From Sulfopaludibacter sp035606355 (GTDB taxonomy: Bacteria; Acidobacteriota; Terriglobia; Bryobacterales; Bryobacteraceae): a DNA stretch of 64,000 nt. Shown in pieces: positions 8,351-16,873 of this stretch (position 1 is the stretch's first letter; the number at the start of each line of letters is the position of its first letter). Below the pieces are notes generated by a model, which saw only the letters and a list, made by a program, of their open reading frames with translations, ran no database searches and was not told where the DNA came from. Position numbers and translations under genes: made by a program. Location: contig DATNFO010000041.1 of NCBI GenBank assembly GCA_035606355.1, positions 372,001 through 436,000 on the forward strand, in the 5' to 3' direction.

Positions 8351-8939
8351 CGTTTTCGCGTTCGATTTCGCGGAGCAGCCAAAGCCGCGCGATCCGCCAT
8401 TCGCGCTTGACTGTAGCGGTGGAAATCTCCATTACGGCGGCGATCTCCTCGATAGTCAGGCCCGAGAAAAACCGCAGTTCGACGATGCGCGCCTGCCGTG
8501 CGTCGATGGCTTCCAGACGCTCGAGCGCGGCATCGAGAACGGTCAACTCCAGTCCGCGTCCGCTGGTGAGGTCCAGCCAGTCATCGAGCGGAACGCGCCG
8601 GCCCCAGTCTCGCTTTTGGGCATGACGCATCTGGGCATGCTTTAAGAGGATGCGGCGCATCATGGTGGCGGCCAAAGCCACGATCTGTGCTTTCGACCCC
8701 CAGTCGACGCTGCGCTGCCCGACCAGGCGCAAGTAGGCTTCATGCACGAGGGCCGTCGGCTGCAAGGTGTGGTCCGGCCGTTCGCGAGCCAGGAACGCGC
8801 CCGCGAGGCGGTGCAACTCGTTGTAAAACGCGGGGATCAGCGCATCGAGCGCTCGTTTGTCTCCCGCCTCAAGTGATGCCAAAGCAGCATCGATAGTCGC
8901 CAAGTCCCCCATCCGGTCCCGGGATTCATGATACTGCAT
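8322..8939 (-). CDS. ECF-type RNA polymerase sigma factor (TIGR02999-like)
   Basis: 205 aa. Sigma region 2 shows the family motif HTLQPTALVHEAYLRL (about 60-75), and region 4 shows IVELRFFSGLTIEEIAAVMEIS followed by TVKREWRIARLWL (about 150-190). This matches the ECF subgroup that accompanies Ser/Thr kinases in Acidobacteria and Planctomycetes. A second in-frame ATG at 8912 (MGDLATID) is an equally possible start. It overlaps the kinase gene downstream by 29 bp, suggesting that kinase and sigma factor are made together and act in one signalling unit. No anti-sigma factor is seen. Confidence 0.9.
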   Translation of the reverse strand: MQYHESRDRMGDLATIDAALASLEAGDKRALDALIPAFYNELHRLAGAFLARERPDHTLQPTALVHEAYLRLVGQRSVDWGSKAQIVALAATMMRRILLKHAQMRHAQKRDWGRRVPLDDWLDLTSGRGLELTVLDAALERLEAIDARQARIVELRFFSGLTIEEIAAVMEISTATVKREWRIARLWLLREIERENDELRRLAAN

Positions 8940-8987
8940 GATCCGTTTTCCGGGCGGATCGTGCGTACTAGCCGTGCGGAGGAGATT

Positions 8988-10679
8988 ATGAGGAATTCTT
9001 ATCAGCTAATAGCGATTGGCGTGCTTGCCTGCGCCGTGGGAATGGCGCAAGAGACGCCACTCAGCGTCACGCTTGTGACGCCGCTGAGCACCGATACGAA
9101 CCACAAGGGCGACCCCGTTACGGGGCGCGTGCTCACGCCGGCGCAATTCCAGGGCGATACCGTGATGGGTCACGTTACGGAATCGAAAAGCGGCAATAAG
9201 ATCCACGGCGAGGCCGTGCTGAATTTCAATTTCGATACCTTGATGCACAATGGGACAAGCGTGCCGATCGCCTGCTCGATTGTGTCTATCGCCAACTCCA
9301 AGGGCCAGCAAAACATGGATGAGGAGGGCCGCATCATCCGCAAAAGCAGCAACTTGGGGAAGGCTGCGGCGGGCACGGGCGCGGGCGCGCTCATCGGCGG
9401 ACTCACACACGGCGTGAAAGGCGCGGCGATCGGCGCAGGCGTTGGCGCGGCCGCTTCACTCATCGTCATCGAGGTAGCGGCACAGGGGCCTAAGGTGCAA
9501 CTGGCATCGGGATCGCAGCTCGGCTTGAGCGTAAAGCCGCGCGGCGGACCAGCGCTCGCGAGCCTGCCGCCGAACACCGCGTCCGCTACGGCGGCAGAGC
9601 CCGCGACAGCGCCGGCCAGCGCACCGCCGCCCGCCAGCGAGCCCGCACCGCCGGCGCCGGCTGTGGAATCCCCGGCTCCTCAACAAGGGAACGCAGCGGG
9701 CGATCAGCCCGACCTGAAAGCCGTCAAAATCGACTTCATTCCCGGTGAAAAGACCGTGTTCCTCGATGACTTCAGCGACACCGCCGAAGACGAACCACCC
9801 GCACACTGGAAGATCCGCGACGGCCGGATGGAGCTTCGCACCGGAGGCGGCATCCGGCAGTTGACGCTGGTGTGTCCCGGCAAACCTTCGCTGCATTCCG
9901 ACAGCTTTGTGTTTCCGAAAAACTTCACCGTCGAAATCGAGGCGGCATTCAGCACCAGGCAACCGAACATGGTGTTCTTCGCGTGGCCGAAGGACGTGGA
10001 CGGCGGCGAACAGCCCGCCTGGAAGATCGACATTACGGCCGACGGGGTTACGTTTACCGGACCGAAAGACGAAAAGATCGGCCATTGGGAGATCAGACCG
10101 CCGGCCCTCGATCAACCCATCAAAGTCGCCCTCTGGGTGCAGGATGGACGCGTTCGCGGCTATGTCAATGGAGAGCGCGTGGCCGACGTTAACGGGATGG
10201 AGCTGCCGGCCGGCCTCAAGCCTTCCGACCATTTCACTCTCCGTGAGCGTTGCGACGGCGCGGCCGGCGGGTGGGTGGGTCTTCGGCGCGTCCGCGTGGC
10301 GGAATCGGCGCCGGATTTCTTCTCCACCATTTCCTCGACCGGCAAGTACGTCACGCACGGCATCCAGTTTGATACGGACAGCGATCGTCTGAAGCTGGAA
10401 TCCGCGCCCATAATCAAATCCGTCGCGCGCGGACTCGAAAAGAACCCAAACATGAAGCTGGAAATCGATGGCTTTACCGATTCCACCGGAAACGCGCAGC
10501 ACAATCAGGACCTCTCCAAGCGCCGGGCCGAGGCCGTGCGCAATGTGCTCATCAGCCAATTCGGTGTGGATGCCGCCCGCCTGACGGCCAACGGTTTCGG
10601 CGCCGCAAAGCCTGTGGGGTCGAACGATACCGCTGAAGGCCGGGCAGCCAATCGCCGCGTTGAATTCGTGAAGATGTGA
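8988..10679 (+). CDS. OmpA-domain outer-membrane/periplasmic protein with glycine zipper
   Basis: 563 aa from the ATG at 8988, chosen because GGAGGAG lies 5 nt upstream and a signal peptide (MRNSYQLIAIGVLACAVGMA) follows at once. Regions in order: an N-terminal domain; a glycine-zipper segment (AGTGAGALIGG...GAAIGAGVGAA, about 120-150); an Ala/Pro linker (about 195-230); a LamG/DUF1080-like beta-sandwich stretch with VFLDDFSD and HWKIRDGRMEL; and a C-terminal OmpA domain (IQFDTDSDRL, then FTDSTG, NQDLSKRRAEAV and RRVEFVKM). The OmpA part should bind peptidoglycan. The combination of zipper, sandwich and OmpA is unusual. It stands alone, divergent from the sigma factor gene. Confidence 0.85.
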   Translation: MRNSYQLIAIGVLACAVGMAQETPLSVTLVTPLSTDTNHKGDPVTGRVLTPAQFQGDTVMGHVTESKSGNKIHGEAVLNFNFDTLMHNGTSVPIACSIVSIANSKGQQNMDEEGRIIRKSSNLGKAAAGTGAGALIGGLTHGVKGAAIGAGVGAAASLIVIEVAAQGPKVQLASGSQLGLSVKPRGGPALASLPPNTASATAAEPATAPASAPPPASEPAPPAPAVESPAPQQGNAAGDQPDLKAVKIDFIPGEKTVFLDDFSDTAEDEPPAHWKIRDGRMELRTGGGIRQLTLVCPGKPSLHSDSFVFPKNFTVEIEAAFSTRQPNMVFFAWPKDVDGGEQPAWKIDITADGVTFTGPKDEKIGHWEIRPPALDQPIKVALWVQDGRVRGYVNGERVADVNGMELPAGLKPSDHFTLRERCDGAAGGWVGLRRVRVAESAPDFFSTISSTGKYVTHGIQFDTDSDRLKLESAPIIKSVARGLEKNPNMKLEIDGFTDSTGNAQHNQDLSKRRAEAVRNVLISQFGVDAARLTANGFGAAKPVGSNDTAEGRAANRRVEFVKM

Positions 10680-10703
10680 CCAGGCACGCAATGTGAGGCG
10701 CGT

Positions 10704-10709
10704 TAGAAT
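10704..10709 (+). promoter_or_regulatory. -10 hexamer, leaderless-type, for the 10718 lipoprotein gene
   Basis: TAGAAT ends 8 nt before the ATG at 10718. The intervening TGTGGCCAG-type sequence has no clear Shine-Dalgarno. The spacing equals that seen at recN and at the DUF72 gene. Inference only. Confidence 0.45.
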
Positions 10710-10717
10710 GTGGCCAG

Positions 10718-11350
10718 ATGTCGAACCGTGCGCGAATTTTCCTTGTCCCTGCCGTGGGCGCGTTGCTGTTGGCGCTGGCCGCATGTTCCAGCCAGCCTGC
10801 CGCTGACGCGAATAAGGAAGCAGCGAAACCTGCTGAGCCGCTGACCGGCCAATCCGCGCTTTATAAGATGTATCAGGTAGCGCGCTCGCAATGGGCGCCC
10901 GATGCACAGGTGCTCAAGATGACCGGCATGCACTTGCAGGAAGTTCCGGAAGTCCCGGGCAAAGCGGGTGCGTGGGAGGCCACCTTCACATCCGCCACGC
11001 TCCATCGCGCGCGCACCTACACGTACTCGGTGGTGGCCGAACAGCCCGGGCTGCATAAGGGTGTCTTCGCCGGAAATGAAGAGGCCTTCTCCGGCGCGGC
11101 AGGCGTCGACACTCCGTTCCTGATCGCGGCCGTCAAGATCGACACCGATGCGGCTTACGAAACAGCTCGCGCCAAGGCCACGGAATACGAAAAGAAGAAC
11201 CCCGGCAAGCCGATCACGCTGCTGCTCGAGAAGAACGATCGATATCCGGACCCGGCCTGGCGCGTCATTTGGGGCGAAAGTGTGGGCACCAGCTCCTTCT
11301 CTGTTTTCGTGGATGCATCCACCGGGGCTTTCCTGGAAACGCTGCATTAA
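10718..11350 (+). CDS. Predicted lipoprotein, unknown function
   Basis: 210 aa. The signal sequence ends in a lipobox (LLALAAC, Cys at about residue 23), followed by a short Ala/Lys linker. The rest is a single alpha/beta domain whose end (PAWRVIWGESVG...FSVFVDASTGAFLE) resembles a PepSY-like strand pair. I do not recognise a named family. The gene converges on the SecD-like gene and overlaps its end by 4 bp. It follows the OmpA gene by 38 bp but has its own promoter-like sequence. Confidence 0.7.
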   Translation: MSNRARIFLVPAVGALLLALAACSSQPAADANKEAAKPAEPLTGQSALYKMYQVARSQWAPDAQVLKMTGMHLQEVPEVPGKAGAWEATFTSATLHRARTYTYSVVAEQPGLHKGVFAGNEEAFSGAAGVDTPFLIAAVKIDTDAAYETARAKATEYEKKNPGKPITLLLEKNDRYPDPAWRVIWGESVGTSSFSVFVDASTGAFLETLH

Positions 11351-11787
11351 TTGGAATGCGACCGGCCGGGAGACCGGCCGTTGCTGTTCAATCCCGCGGC
11401 GACTCGCTCTGCCTCCGCTTCGGTAAAGCCTCCTTCAATAAACAACTGCCGCGATGCCCCGGGGATGAGGGGTGTGGCTACGATTCGGCCATTTACCTGG
11501 ATCGCGACTCGATTGCCGATGTTCTGCTTGGTTACGTTCAACTCGCGAACCGCGGCATCGTGACGAAACGTCACAAACACGATCGGCTGGCCCTTGCTGC
11601 CTTTGTGCACCTCGGCATACTCCACGTCGGCTTGCGTCAGGAACGGCTGCTTATCGAGGCAGCCGCCCTCCACCTTCTGAGCGGCTCTGCCGCCGCACGG
11701 CACCACCACGAAGACGCGCAGCGTAGCCTTGCGTGCGCTCTGCGCGAACGCCGCCGCGCACAGGGTCCCGATCAAAGCCAGCCTCAT
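11347..11787 (-). CDS. Small secreted protein resembling the SecD periplasmic (P1-head) domain
   Basis: 146 aa. Residues 1-16 form a signal peptide ending AFAQ. The mature part has GGCLDKQPFLTQADVEYAEV, then VFVTFRHDAAVRELNVTKQNIGNRVAIQVNGRIVATPLI in short pieces: this order, with a Phe-rich strand, 'T..NIG..VAI..NG.I.A.P.I', is what the SecD P1 head and its lone homologues look like. It lacks all SecD membrane helices. The start overlaps the clpB stop by 4 bp (ATGA-type), so it is translated with clpB. The last dozen residues are encoded by a REP palindrome (11358-11384). The role is unknown. Confidence 0.6.
   Translation of the reverse strand: MRLALIGTLCAAAFAQSARKATLRVFVVVPCGGRAAQKVEGGCLDKQPFLTQADVEYAEVHKGSKGQPIVFVTFRHDAAVRELNVTKQNIGNRVAIQVNGRIVATPLIPGASRQLFIEGGFTEAEAERVAAGLNSNGRSPGRSHSN
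11358..11384. repeat. REP-like palindrome (GACCGGCC...GGCCG type)
   Basis: GCGACCGGCCGGGAGACCGGC is an imperfect palindrome sharing its GCGACCGG-TCT/CCC-GAGACCGG layout with copies near 16640-16780, 35095 and 30429. It lies at the convergent junction and encodes the C-terminus of the SecD-like protein. Confidence 0.75.
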
Positions 11788-14393
11788 GCGACTTCGACCG
11801 CCGCCGGCTTAAACGAAAGCTCGCCTCCCTGAGCATCGCCGTCAACGATCACAGTTTGCCCGTCGCGGACTGTGCCGGCGAGCAGCAGCCGGCCCAGCGG
11901 GGTTTCGATCTTCTTCTGAATCGCGCGCTTCAACGGGCGCGCGCCGTAGTGCGGATCGTAACCCGTGCGCACCAGATTGCTGCGCGCGTCCTCGGTGAGA
12001 TCGAGCGTGATGTGCCGGTCCTCCAGCCGCCGCCGCAAGCGCCCGAGCTGAATTTCCACGATTCGTTTGAGATTCTCTTCACTGAGTGCGTGGAAGACGA
12101 TAATTTCGTCCACGCGATTCAGAAACTCGGGGCGGAAGTGATGCCGCATTTCTTCCAGCACCGCTTCCTTCATCTGCTCGTAACCGGCGCCCGCATACGT
12201 TCCGCGATAATCCAGAATCCGCTGGCTGCCGACATTGCTCGTCATGATGACGATGGTGTTTTTGAAATCCACCGTGCGGCCCTGCCCATCTGTCAGACGT
12301 CCATCGTCGAGAATTTGCAGCATCACGTTGAAGACGTCGTGGTGCGCCTTTTCGATCTCGTCGAAGAGCACCACCGAGTACGGCCGCCGTCGAACCGCCT
12401 CAGTAAGCTGGCCGCCTTCTTCGTAGCCGACGTAGCCCGGAGGCGCGCCGATCAACCGCGCGACCGTGTGCTTCTCCTGATACTCCGACATATCGATGCG
12501 GATCATGGCGTGTTCATCGTCAAACAGGAACTCGGCAAGCGCCCGCGCCAGCTCGGTCTTTCCGACGCCGGTCGGCCCGAGGAAAATGAAGCTGCCGATG
12601 GGCCGGTTCGGGTCCTTCAGTCCGCTGCGCGCGCGGATTACGGCTTCCGCAACCGCCGTCACCGCCTCGTCCTGCCCCACCACGCGCTCGTGCAGCACGC
12701 CTTCCAGGTTGAGGAGTTTTTGCATCTCGCCTTCCATTAGCTTGGTGACGGGCACTCCGGTCCAGCGGCTCACCACCTCCGCAATATCTTCTTCGTCCAC
12801 CTCTTCCTTGATGAGCTTCGCCTGACCCTCCTGCTTCTTAAACTGCTCTTCTGCCTCCGCCAGCTCACGCTCGAGCGCGGTCAGACGACCATACTTGAGC
12901 TCCGCGGCGCGATTGAGATCATACTGCCGCTCGGCCTGCTCGATCTCGATTTTCGTGCGCTCCACCTGCTCGCGGATTTCGCGCAGCTTCTGCACGGAGT
13001 TCTTTTCAGCCTGCCACCGCGCGGTCAGCGCGTCGGACTCGGCGCGCAGGTCCGCGAGTTCCTTTTCTAGCTTGGCGAGGCGCTCCTTACTGGCGGGGTC
13101 CTTCTCCTTCCGCAGCGCTTCGCGCTCAATTTCGAGCTGCATCATGCGCCGGCGCGCTTCGTCCATCTCCGCCGGCATGGAGTCGATCTCCGTGCGGAGG
13201 CGCGCAGCAGCTTCATCCATAAGGTCGATGGCTTTGTCAGGCAGGAAGCGATCCGTGATGTATCGATTCGAAAAGACAGCCGCGGCCACGAGCGCCGCGT
13301 CCTTGATGCGAACGCCGTGGTGAACCTCGTATCGCTCCTTTAAGCCGCGAAGAATGGAGATGGTGTCTTCGACGCTCGGCTGCTCCACCAGAACGGGCTG
13401 GAAGCGGCGTTCCAGCGCGGCATCTTTCTCGATGTGCTTGCGGTATTCGTCCAGTGTGGTGGCGCCAATGCAATGCAGCTCGCCACGAGCCAGCATCGGC
13501 TTCAGCAGGTTACCCGCGTCCATGGCGCCTTCCGCTTTGCCCGCACCGACCACGGTGTGAAGCTCGTCGATGAACAGGATGACTTCTCCGGACGAATCCT
13601 GAACCTCTTTTAGCACCGCCTTGAGGCGTTCTTCGAATTCGCCGCGATACTTCGCGCCGGCGATCAGCGCCCCCATGTCCAAGGCGACGATGCGCCTATT
13701 CTTCAGGCCTTCCGGCACGTCTCCGCGCACGATGCGCAAAGCGAGACCTTCGACGATCGCCGTCTTACCGACGCCCGGTTCGCCGATCAGCACCGGATTG
13801 TTCTTGGTGCGGCGGCTGAGCACCTGAATCACTCGCCGGATCTCCTCATCGCGTCCGATGACGGGATCCAGCTTGCCCGTGGAAGCAAGTTTGGTCAAGT
13901 CGCGGCCGTAACGCTCCAGCGCTTCGTAGGTGGCTTCGGGGTTCTGGCTGGTGACGCGCTGGCTGCCTCGGACGTCGCGGAGGGCCTGCATCAGCCGGTC
14001 GCGCGTGAGGCCGAATTCCTTAAAGAACTTCTCGTCGGCGGCGGCCAGCAGCACATGCTCTACGGAGATGTACTCATCTTTGAGTTTGCGCGCCTCGTCC
14101 TCGGCCTCGACGAGTAACTTGTTCAGGCGTGAGCTGACATACACCTGGTCGGGTGCGCCACTTGGCCCCGCCACTTTCGGGAGGCGCTCCAGGTCCGCTT
14201 CCACCCGTTTGCGAAGCGCTTCCACGGGCAGGCCGGCTTTGGCGAGAATCGACGGAGCGAGCCCCCCTTCCTGCGAGAGCAACGCCGCCATCAGGTGCTC
14301 GACATCGATCTGTTGGTTACCGTACCTCGCCGCGAGCGATTGGGCGGCTCGGACAGCTTCTTGCAGCTTCTCCGTGAAACGATTGATGTCCAT
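11784..14393 (-). CDS. clpB: ClpB disaggregase
   Basis: 869 aa, full length for ClpB. Order: Clp N-domain repeats (1-145), NBD1 with Walker A GEPGVGKT at 204-211 and VILFIDELHTVVGAGKA, the long middle coiled-coil (about 405-525, rich in Glu/Lys/Arg) that distinguishes ClpB from ClpA/C, then NBD2 with GPTGVGKT near 605, and a C-terminal D2-small domain. It works with DnaK/DnaJ (encoded at 54.3-57.5 kb) to resolubilise aggregates. AAGGAAG lies just before the ATG. The gene is followed, with a 4-bp overlap, by the SecD-like gene. No HAIR operator is seen upstream, unlike dnaK. Confidence 0.97.
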   Translation of the reverse strand: MDINRFTEKLQEAVRAAQSLAARYGNQQIDVEHLMAALLSQEGGLAPSILAKAGLPVEALRKRVEADLERLPKVAGPSGAPDQVYVSSRLNKLLVEAEDEARKLKDEYISVEHVLLAAADEKFFKEFGLTRDRLMQALRDVRGSQRVTSQNPEATYEALERYGRDLTKLASTGKLDPVIGRDEEIRRVIQVLSRRTKNNPVLIGEPGVGKTAIVEGLALRIVRGDVPEGLKNRRIVALDMGALIAGAKYRGEFEERLKAVLKEVQDSSGEVILFIDELHTVVGAGKAEGAMDAGNLLKPMLARGELHCIGATTLDEYRKHIEKDAALERRFQPVLVEQPSVEDTISILRGLKERYEVHHGVRIKDAALVAAAVFSNRYITDRFLPDKAIDLMDEAAARLRTEIDSMPAEMDEARRRMMQLEIEREALRKEKDPASKERLAKLEKELADLRAESDALTARWQAEKNSVQKLREIREQVERTKIEIEQAERQYDLNRAAELKYGRLTALERELAEAEEQFKKQEGQAKLIKEEVDEEDIAEVVSRWTGVPVTKLMEGEMQKLLNLEGVLHERVVGQDEAVTAVAEAVIRARSGLKDPNRPIGSFIFLGPTGVGKTELARALAEFLFDDEHAMIRIDMSEYQEKHTVARLIGAPPGYVGYEEGGQLTEAVRRRPYSVVLFDEIEKAHHDVFNVMLQILDDGRLTDGQGRTVDFKNTIVIMTSNVGSQRILDYRGTYAGAGYEQMKEAVLEEMRHHFRPEFLNRVDEIIVFHALSEENLKRIVEIQLGRLRRRLEDRHITLDLTEDARSNLVRTGYDPHYGARPLKRAIQKKIETPLGRLLLAGTVRDGQTVIVDGDAQGGELSFKPAAVEVA

Positions 14394-14423
14394 ACTTCCT
14401 TCATATCACCGGCCCGTGACGGT

Positions 14424-14452
14424 TGCATACGCGACTGGGTGTAGGCGTCCAA
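14424..14452 (-). promoter_or_regulatory. Putative sigma70-type promoter of clpB
   Basis: Read on the minus strand: TTGGAC (14452-14447), 17 nt, TATGCA (14429-14424), about 30 nt before the ATG. The -35 is good and the -10 is moderate. No inverted repeat of HAIR or CIRCE type overlaps it. Confidence 0.4.
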
Positions 14453-14537
14453 GAGTTCCTGAATACGATCGTACGTTCCTCTTTACATCTGCCGATTCAC
14501 GCCTGTGCCATACTGTCAACAGAACTGGAGGACGGTC

Positions 14538-15833
14538 ATGACTCCGCGAACGCTGAAACGGACGATCGTCATTTGCGCGACGGGCGCGCTTCTTTTGACC
14601 CCGCTGATGGGGCAAGGGCGCGGGGGGGCGACCACCGGATCGACCGGCAACACGGGAGCTACGGGTAGCACCGGGGCCACGGGAACCACGGGCGGCACTA
14701 TCGGGACGGGGTCCATCGGAACTCCGACGACCGGCCGCACCAATACCAACAACACAAACACAAATAACACTTCAACAACACCCGCCTATCAGCAGCCGCT
14801 GTTTGTGAGCGGACGTGTAGTGCTGGAAGACGGGACTCCTCCGTCACAACCCGCGGTCATCGAGCGCATCTGCCTCGGCAATCCGCACGCGGAAGGGTAC
14901 ACGGACACTCACGGATATTTCATGATTCAGCTCGGCAACGAGGCGGGCGTTTTCCAGGATGCGAGCGAGTCGTTCGGCTCCTCGCCGATGGGTTTGCCGG
15001 GGATGGGCGGCCAATCGTCGGCGGGAGTACCTGCCACGAATACGTCGACGCGCGGCCTGAATTCCGACAATCCGTACATGAATTGCGACCTGCGTGCGAA
15101 GCTCCCCGGCTACCGCTCGCAAAGCGTCAGCCTGGCGAACCGGCGTCCGATGGACGATCCCAATATCGGCAACATTCTGCTGCATCGCGAGGGCGCCGAC
15201 GAGGGCACCACAGTTAGCGCGAGTTCCCTGGCAGCTCCGAAAGACGCGCGCAAGGCCTTCACGAAAGCGCAGGAGCTCCGCAAGAAGCACAAGATCGACG
15301 ACGCTGCCGATGAGCTCGCGAAGGCGACGCAGATTTACCCGGCATACGCCGAAGCCTGGTTCGAGCTGGGACTCATTCAAGCCTCTCGCGGGCAGACGGC
15401 CGATGCACGCCAGTCCTTCGAACAGGCCATCAAGGGCGACCCGAAGTTCGTGAACCCCTACGTGGAAATGTCCGTGATGGAAATGCGGGCCAAGCGTTGG
15501 CCTGAGCTCGCCGCTTTAACAGCTAAAGCCATCAAGCTGGATTCCTTCGACTACCCGCAGCTCTACCTGTTCAACGGCGTCGCGAACTACAACGAAAAGG
15601 ATTTCGACACCGCGGAGAAGAGCGTCCGTGAGGCTCTGCGCCTCGATACACGCCACGTCTTTCCGGACAGCGAACGGCTGATGGGGCTTGTGCTCATACA
15701 GAAACAGAACTATACGGATGCCGCCGAGCACCTGCGCGCCTACTTGCGCGTGGCTCCCGAAAGCGACGAATCCGCCGCCGTGCGCAAGCAGGTGACGCTG
15801 CTCGAAGGCGCCATCGCCGCGAATAAACACTAG
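14538..15833 (+). CDS. Secreted collagen-like/TPR protein
   Basis: 431 aa from the ATG at 14538, which has GGAGG 7 nt upstream and starts a signal peptide ending about residue 25. Residues 26-75 are low-complexity Gly-X-Thr triplets (GSTGNTGATGSTGATGTTGG) and then Thr/Asn repeats, collagen-like in pattern. About 85-195 looks like a carboxypeptidase-regulatory/CNA-B-like beta-sandwich (FVSGRVVLEDG, GYTDTHGYFMIQLG). About 235-425 holds TPR units (AYAEAWFELGLIQASRGQTA; DARQSFEQAI). It is probably periplasmic or at the surface, scaffolding other proteins. It is divergent from clpB and followed by cmk, to which it has no obvious link. Confidence 0.75.
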   Translation: MTPRTLKRTIVICATGALLLTPLMGQGRGGATTGSTGNTGATGSTGATGTTGGTIGTGSIGTPTTGRTNTNNTNTNNTSTTPAYQQPLFVSGRVVLEDGTPPSQPAVIERICLGNPHAEGYTDTHGYFMIQLGNEAGVFQDASESFGSSPMGLPGMGGQSSAGVPATNTSTRGLNSDNPYMNCDLRAKLPGYRSQSVSLANRRPMDDPNIGNILLHREGADEGTTVSASSLAAPKDARKAFTKAQELRKKHKIDDAADELAKATQIYPAYAEAWFELGLIQASRGQTADARQSFEQAIKGDPKFVNPYVEMSVMEMRAKRWPELAALTAKAIKLDSFDYPQLYLFNGVANYNEKDFDTAEKSVREALRLDTRHVFPDSERLMGLVLIQKQNYTDAAEHLRAYLRVAPESDESAAVRKQVTLLEGAIAANKH

Positions 15834-15878
15834 GGCCGGCAAGCTGAAGCCTGGCCTGTCAGGCTGCTATCCTGAACC

Positions 15879-16571
15879 TTGGACTCAGCACAGACGAAAC
15901 GCGTCACCATAGCGATTGACGGCCCGTCCGGCGCCGGAAAAAGCACCATCGCGCGCCGCCTCGCCGACCGGCTCGGCTTCACCTACATCGATACCGGAGC
16001 CATGTATCGCGCCGTCGCTCTGTGGGCCCTCCGCCAGAATATCGATCCTTCCGACATGCACCGCAGCGAGCAGCTTGCGATTGCGTCGGACATTCGACTT
16101 TCGCCCGGGCGCATTTCACTCAATGGCGAGGATGTCACCGATGCGATCCGCACGATCGAGGTCACCAGCGGGGCATCGAAAATAGCCGTGGCGCCGGCGG
16201 TGCGGCGCGCGATGGTCGCCAAGCAGCGGCAGTTGGCGGAATCGCAGAGCGTCGTGATGGAAGGCCGCGATATCGGCACGGTGGTGTTCCCGGATGCGAC
16301 ACTGAAGATCTTTCTCGACGCCACGCCCGAGGAGCGCGTGCGCCGCCGTCTGAAAGAGCTGCGCGCGAAGGGTGAGAGCGTCAGCGAAGCCGACCTCGCC
16401 GCGCAGATGCGCGAGCGCGACCTGCGTGACAGCACGCGCGCCGACGCACCACTTTCGCAGGCTCCCGATGCGGTGTATCTGGATTCCAGCGGCATGGACA
16501 TCGAGCATGTGGAAGAGGCGATTCTGAAGATCGTCCGCCAACGCATTTCCAACGGGAAAGAATTCCGGTAA
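15879..16571 (+). CDS. cmk: Cytidylate kinase
   Basis: 230 aa. P-loop GPSGAGKST at about 14-22, then IDTGAMYRAVAL; the NMP-binding and LID segments carry VVMEGRDIGTVVFPDA and FLDATPEERVRRR. It transfers phosphate from ATP to CMP/dCMP. The start is TTG at 15879; no ATG is available and a TATCCT hexamer ends 5 nt upstream, so a leaderless start is possible. It lies downstream of the TPR protein gene by 45 bp. The often-adjacent rpsA is not present here. Confidence 0.93.
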   Translation: MDSAQTKRVTIAIDGPSGAGKSTIARRLADRLGFTYIDTGAMYRAVALWALRQNIDPSDMHRSEQLAIASDIRLSPGRISLNGEDVTDAIRTIEVTSGASKIAVAPAVRRAMVAKQRQLAESQSVVMEGRDIGTVVFPDATLKIFLDATPEERVRRRLKELRAKGESVSEADLAAQMRERDLRDSTRADAPLSQAPDAVYLDSSGMDIEHVEEAILKIVRQRISNGKEFR

Positions 16572-16582
16572 CAGGTTCGGGG

Positions 16583-16838
16583 GCGCTCTGCGCGCTCTTC
16601 GACGTTGGCTTCGCGGCCTATCATCGACATGATGCGGACATAGCGACCGGTCTCCAGACGCATCTCCAGACCGGTCACAGTCGCGCTCTGCGCGCTCTTC
16701 GACTTTCGACGTTCGCTTCGCGGGCCTGTAATCGACGTGAATGCGGACGTAGCGACCGGTCTCCAGACCGGTTGCAGTCGCGCTTCGCGCGACCGGGGCG
16801 CGCTCTGCGCGCCTGGTACCGGCCGGGAGGCCGGTACC
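16583..16838. repeat. REP cluster between cmk and aspartate kinase
   Basis: This 302-bp gene-free gap is almost entirely repeats. An imperfect direct repeat of about 95 bp occurs twice (16583-16678 and 16683-16777), each starting GCGCTCTGCGCGCTCTTCGAC and ending in a GACCGGTCTCCAGACCGGT palindrome. A third element, the perfect-armed palindrome GGTACCGGCC-GGGA-GGCCGGTACC, lies at 16815-16838. Nothing here looks coding. Copies of the last palindrome recur at 44297. Confidence 0.85.
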
Positions 16839-16873
16839 TACTGTTATCCTGGGTTTTGGGGCCGGAGGAGTCG

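Noticed and set aside
9456..10907. Long open frame on the minus strand opposite the OmpA gene (483 codons)
   Set aside because: The plus strand gives a signal peptide and an OmpA domain; the antisense frame shows no domain.
14394..14500. HAIR or CIRCE operator upstream of clpB
   Set aside because: No CTTGAGT/ACTCAAG arms or CIRCE inverted repeat could be found, only a plain promoter-like pair.
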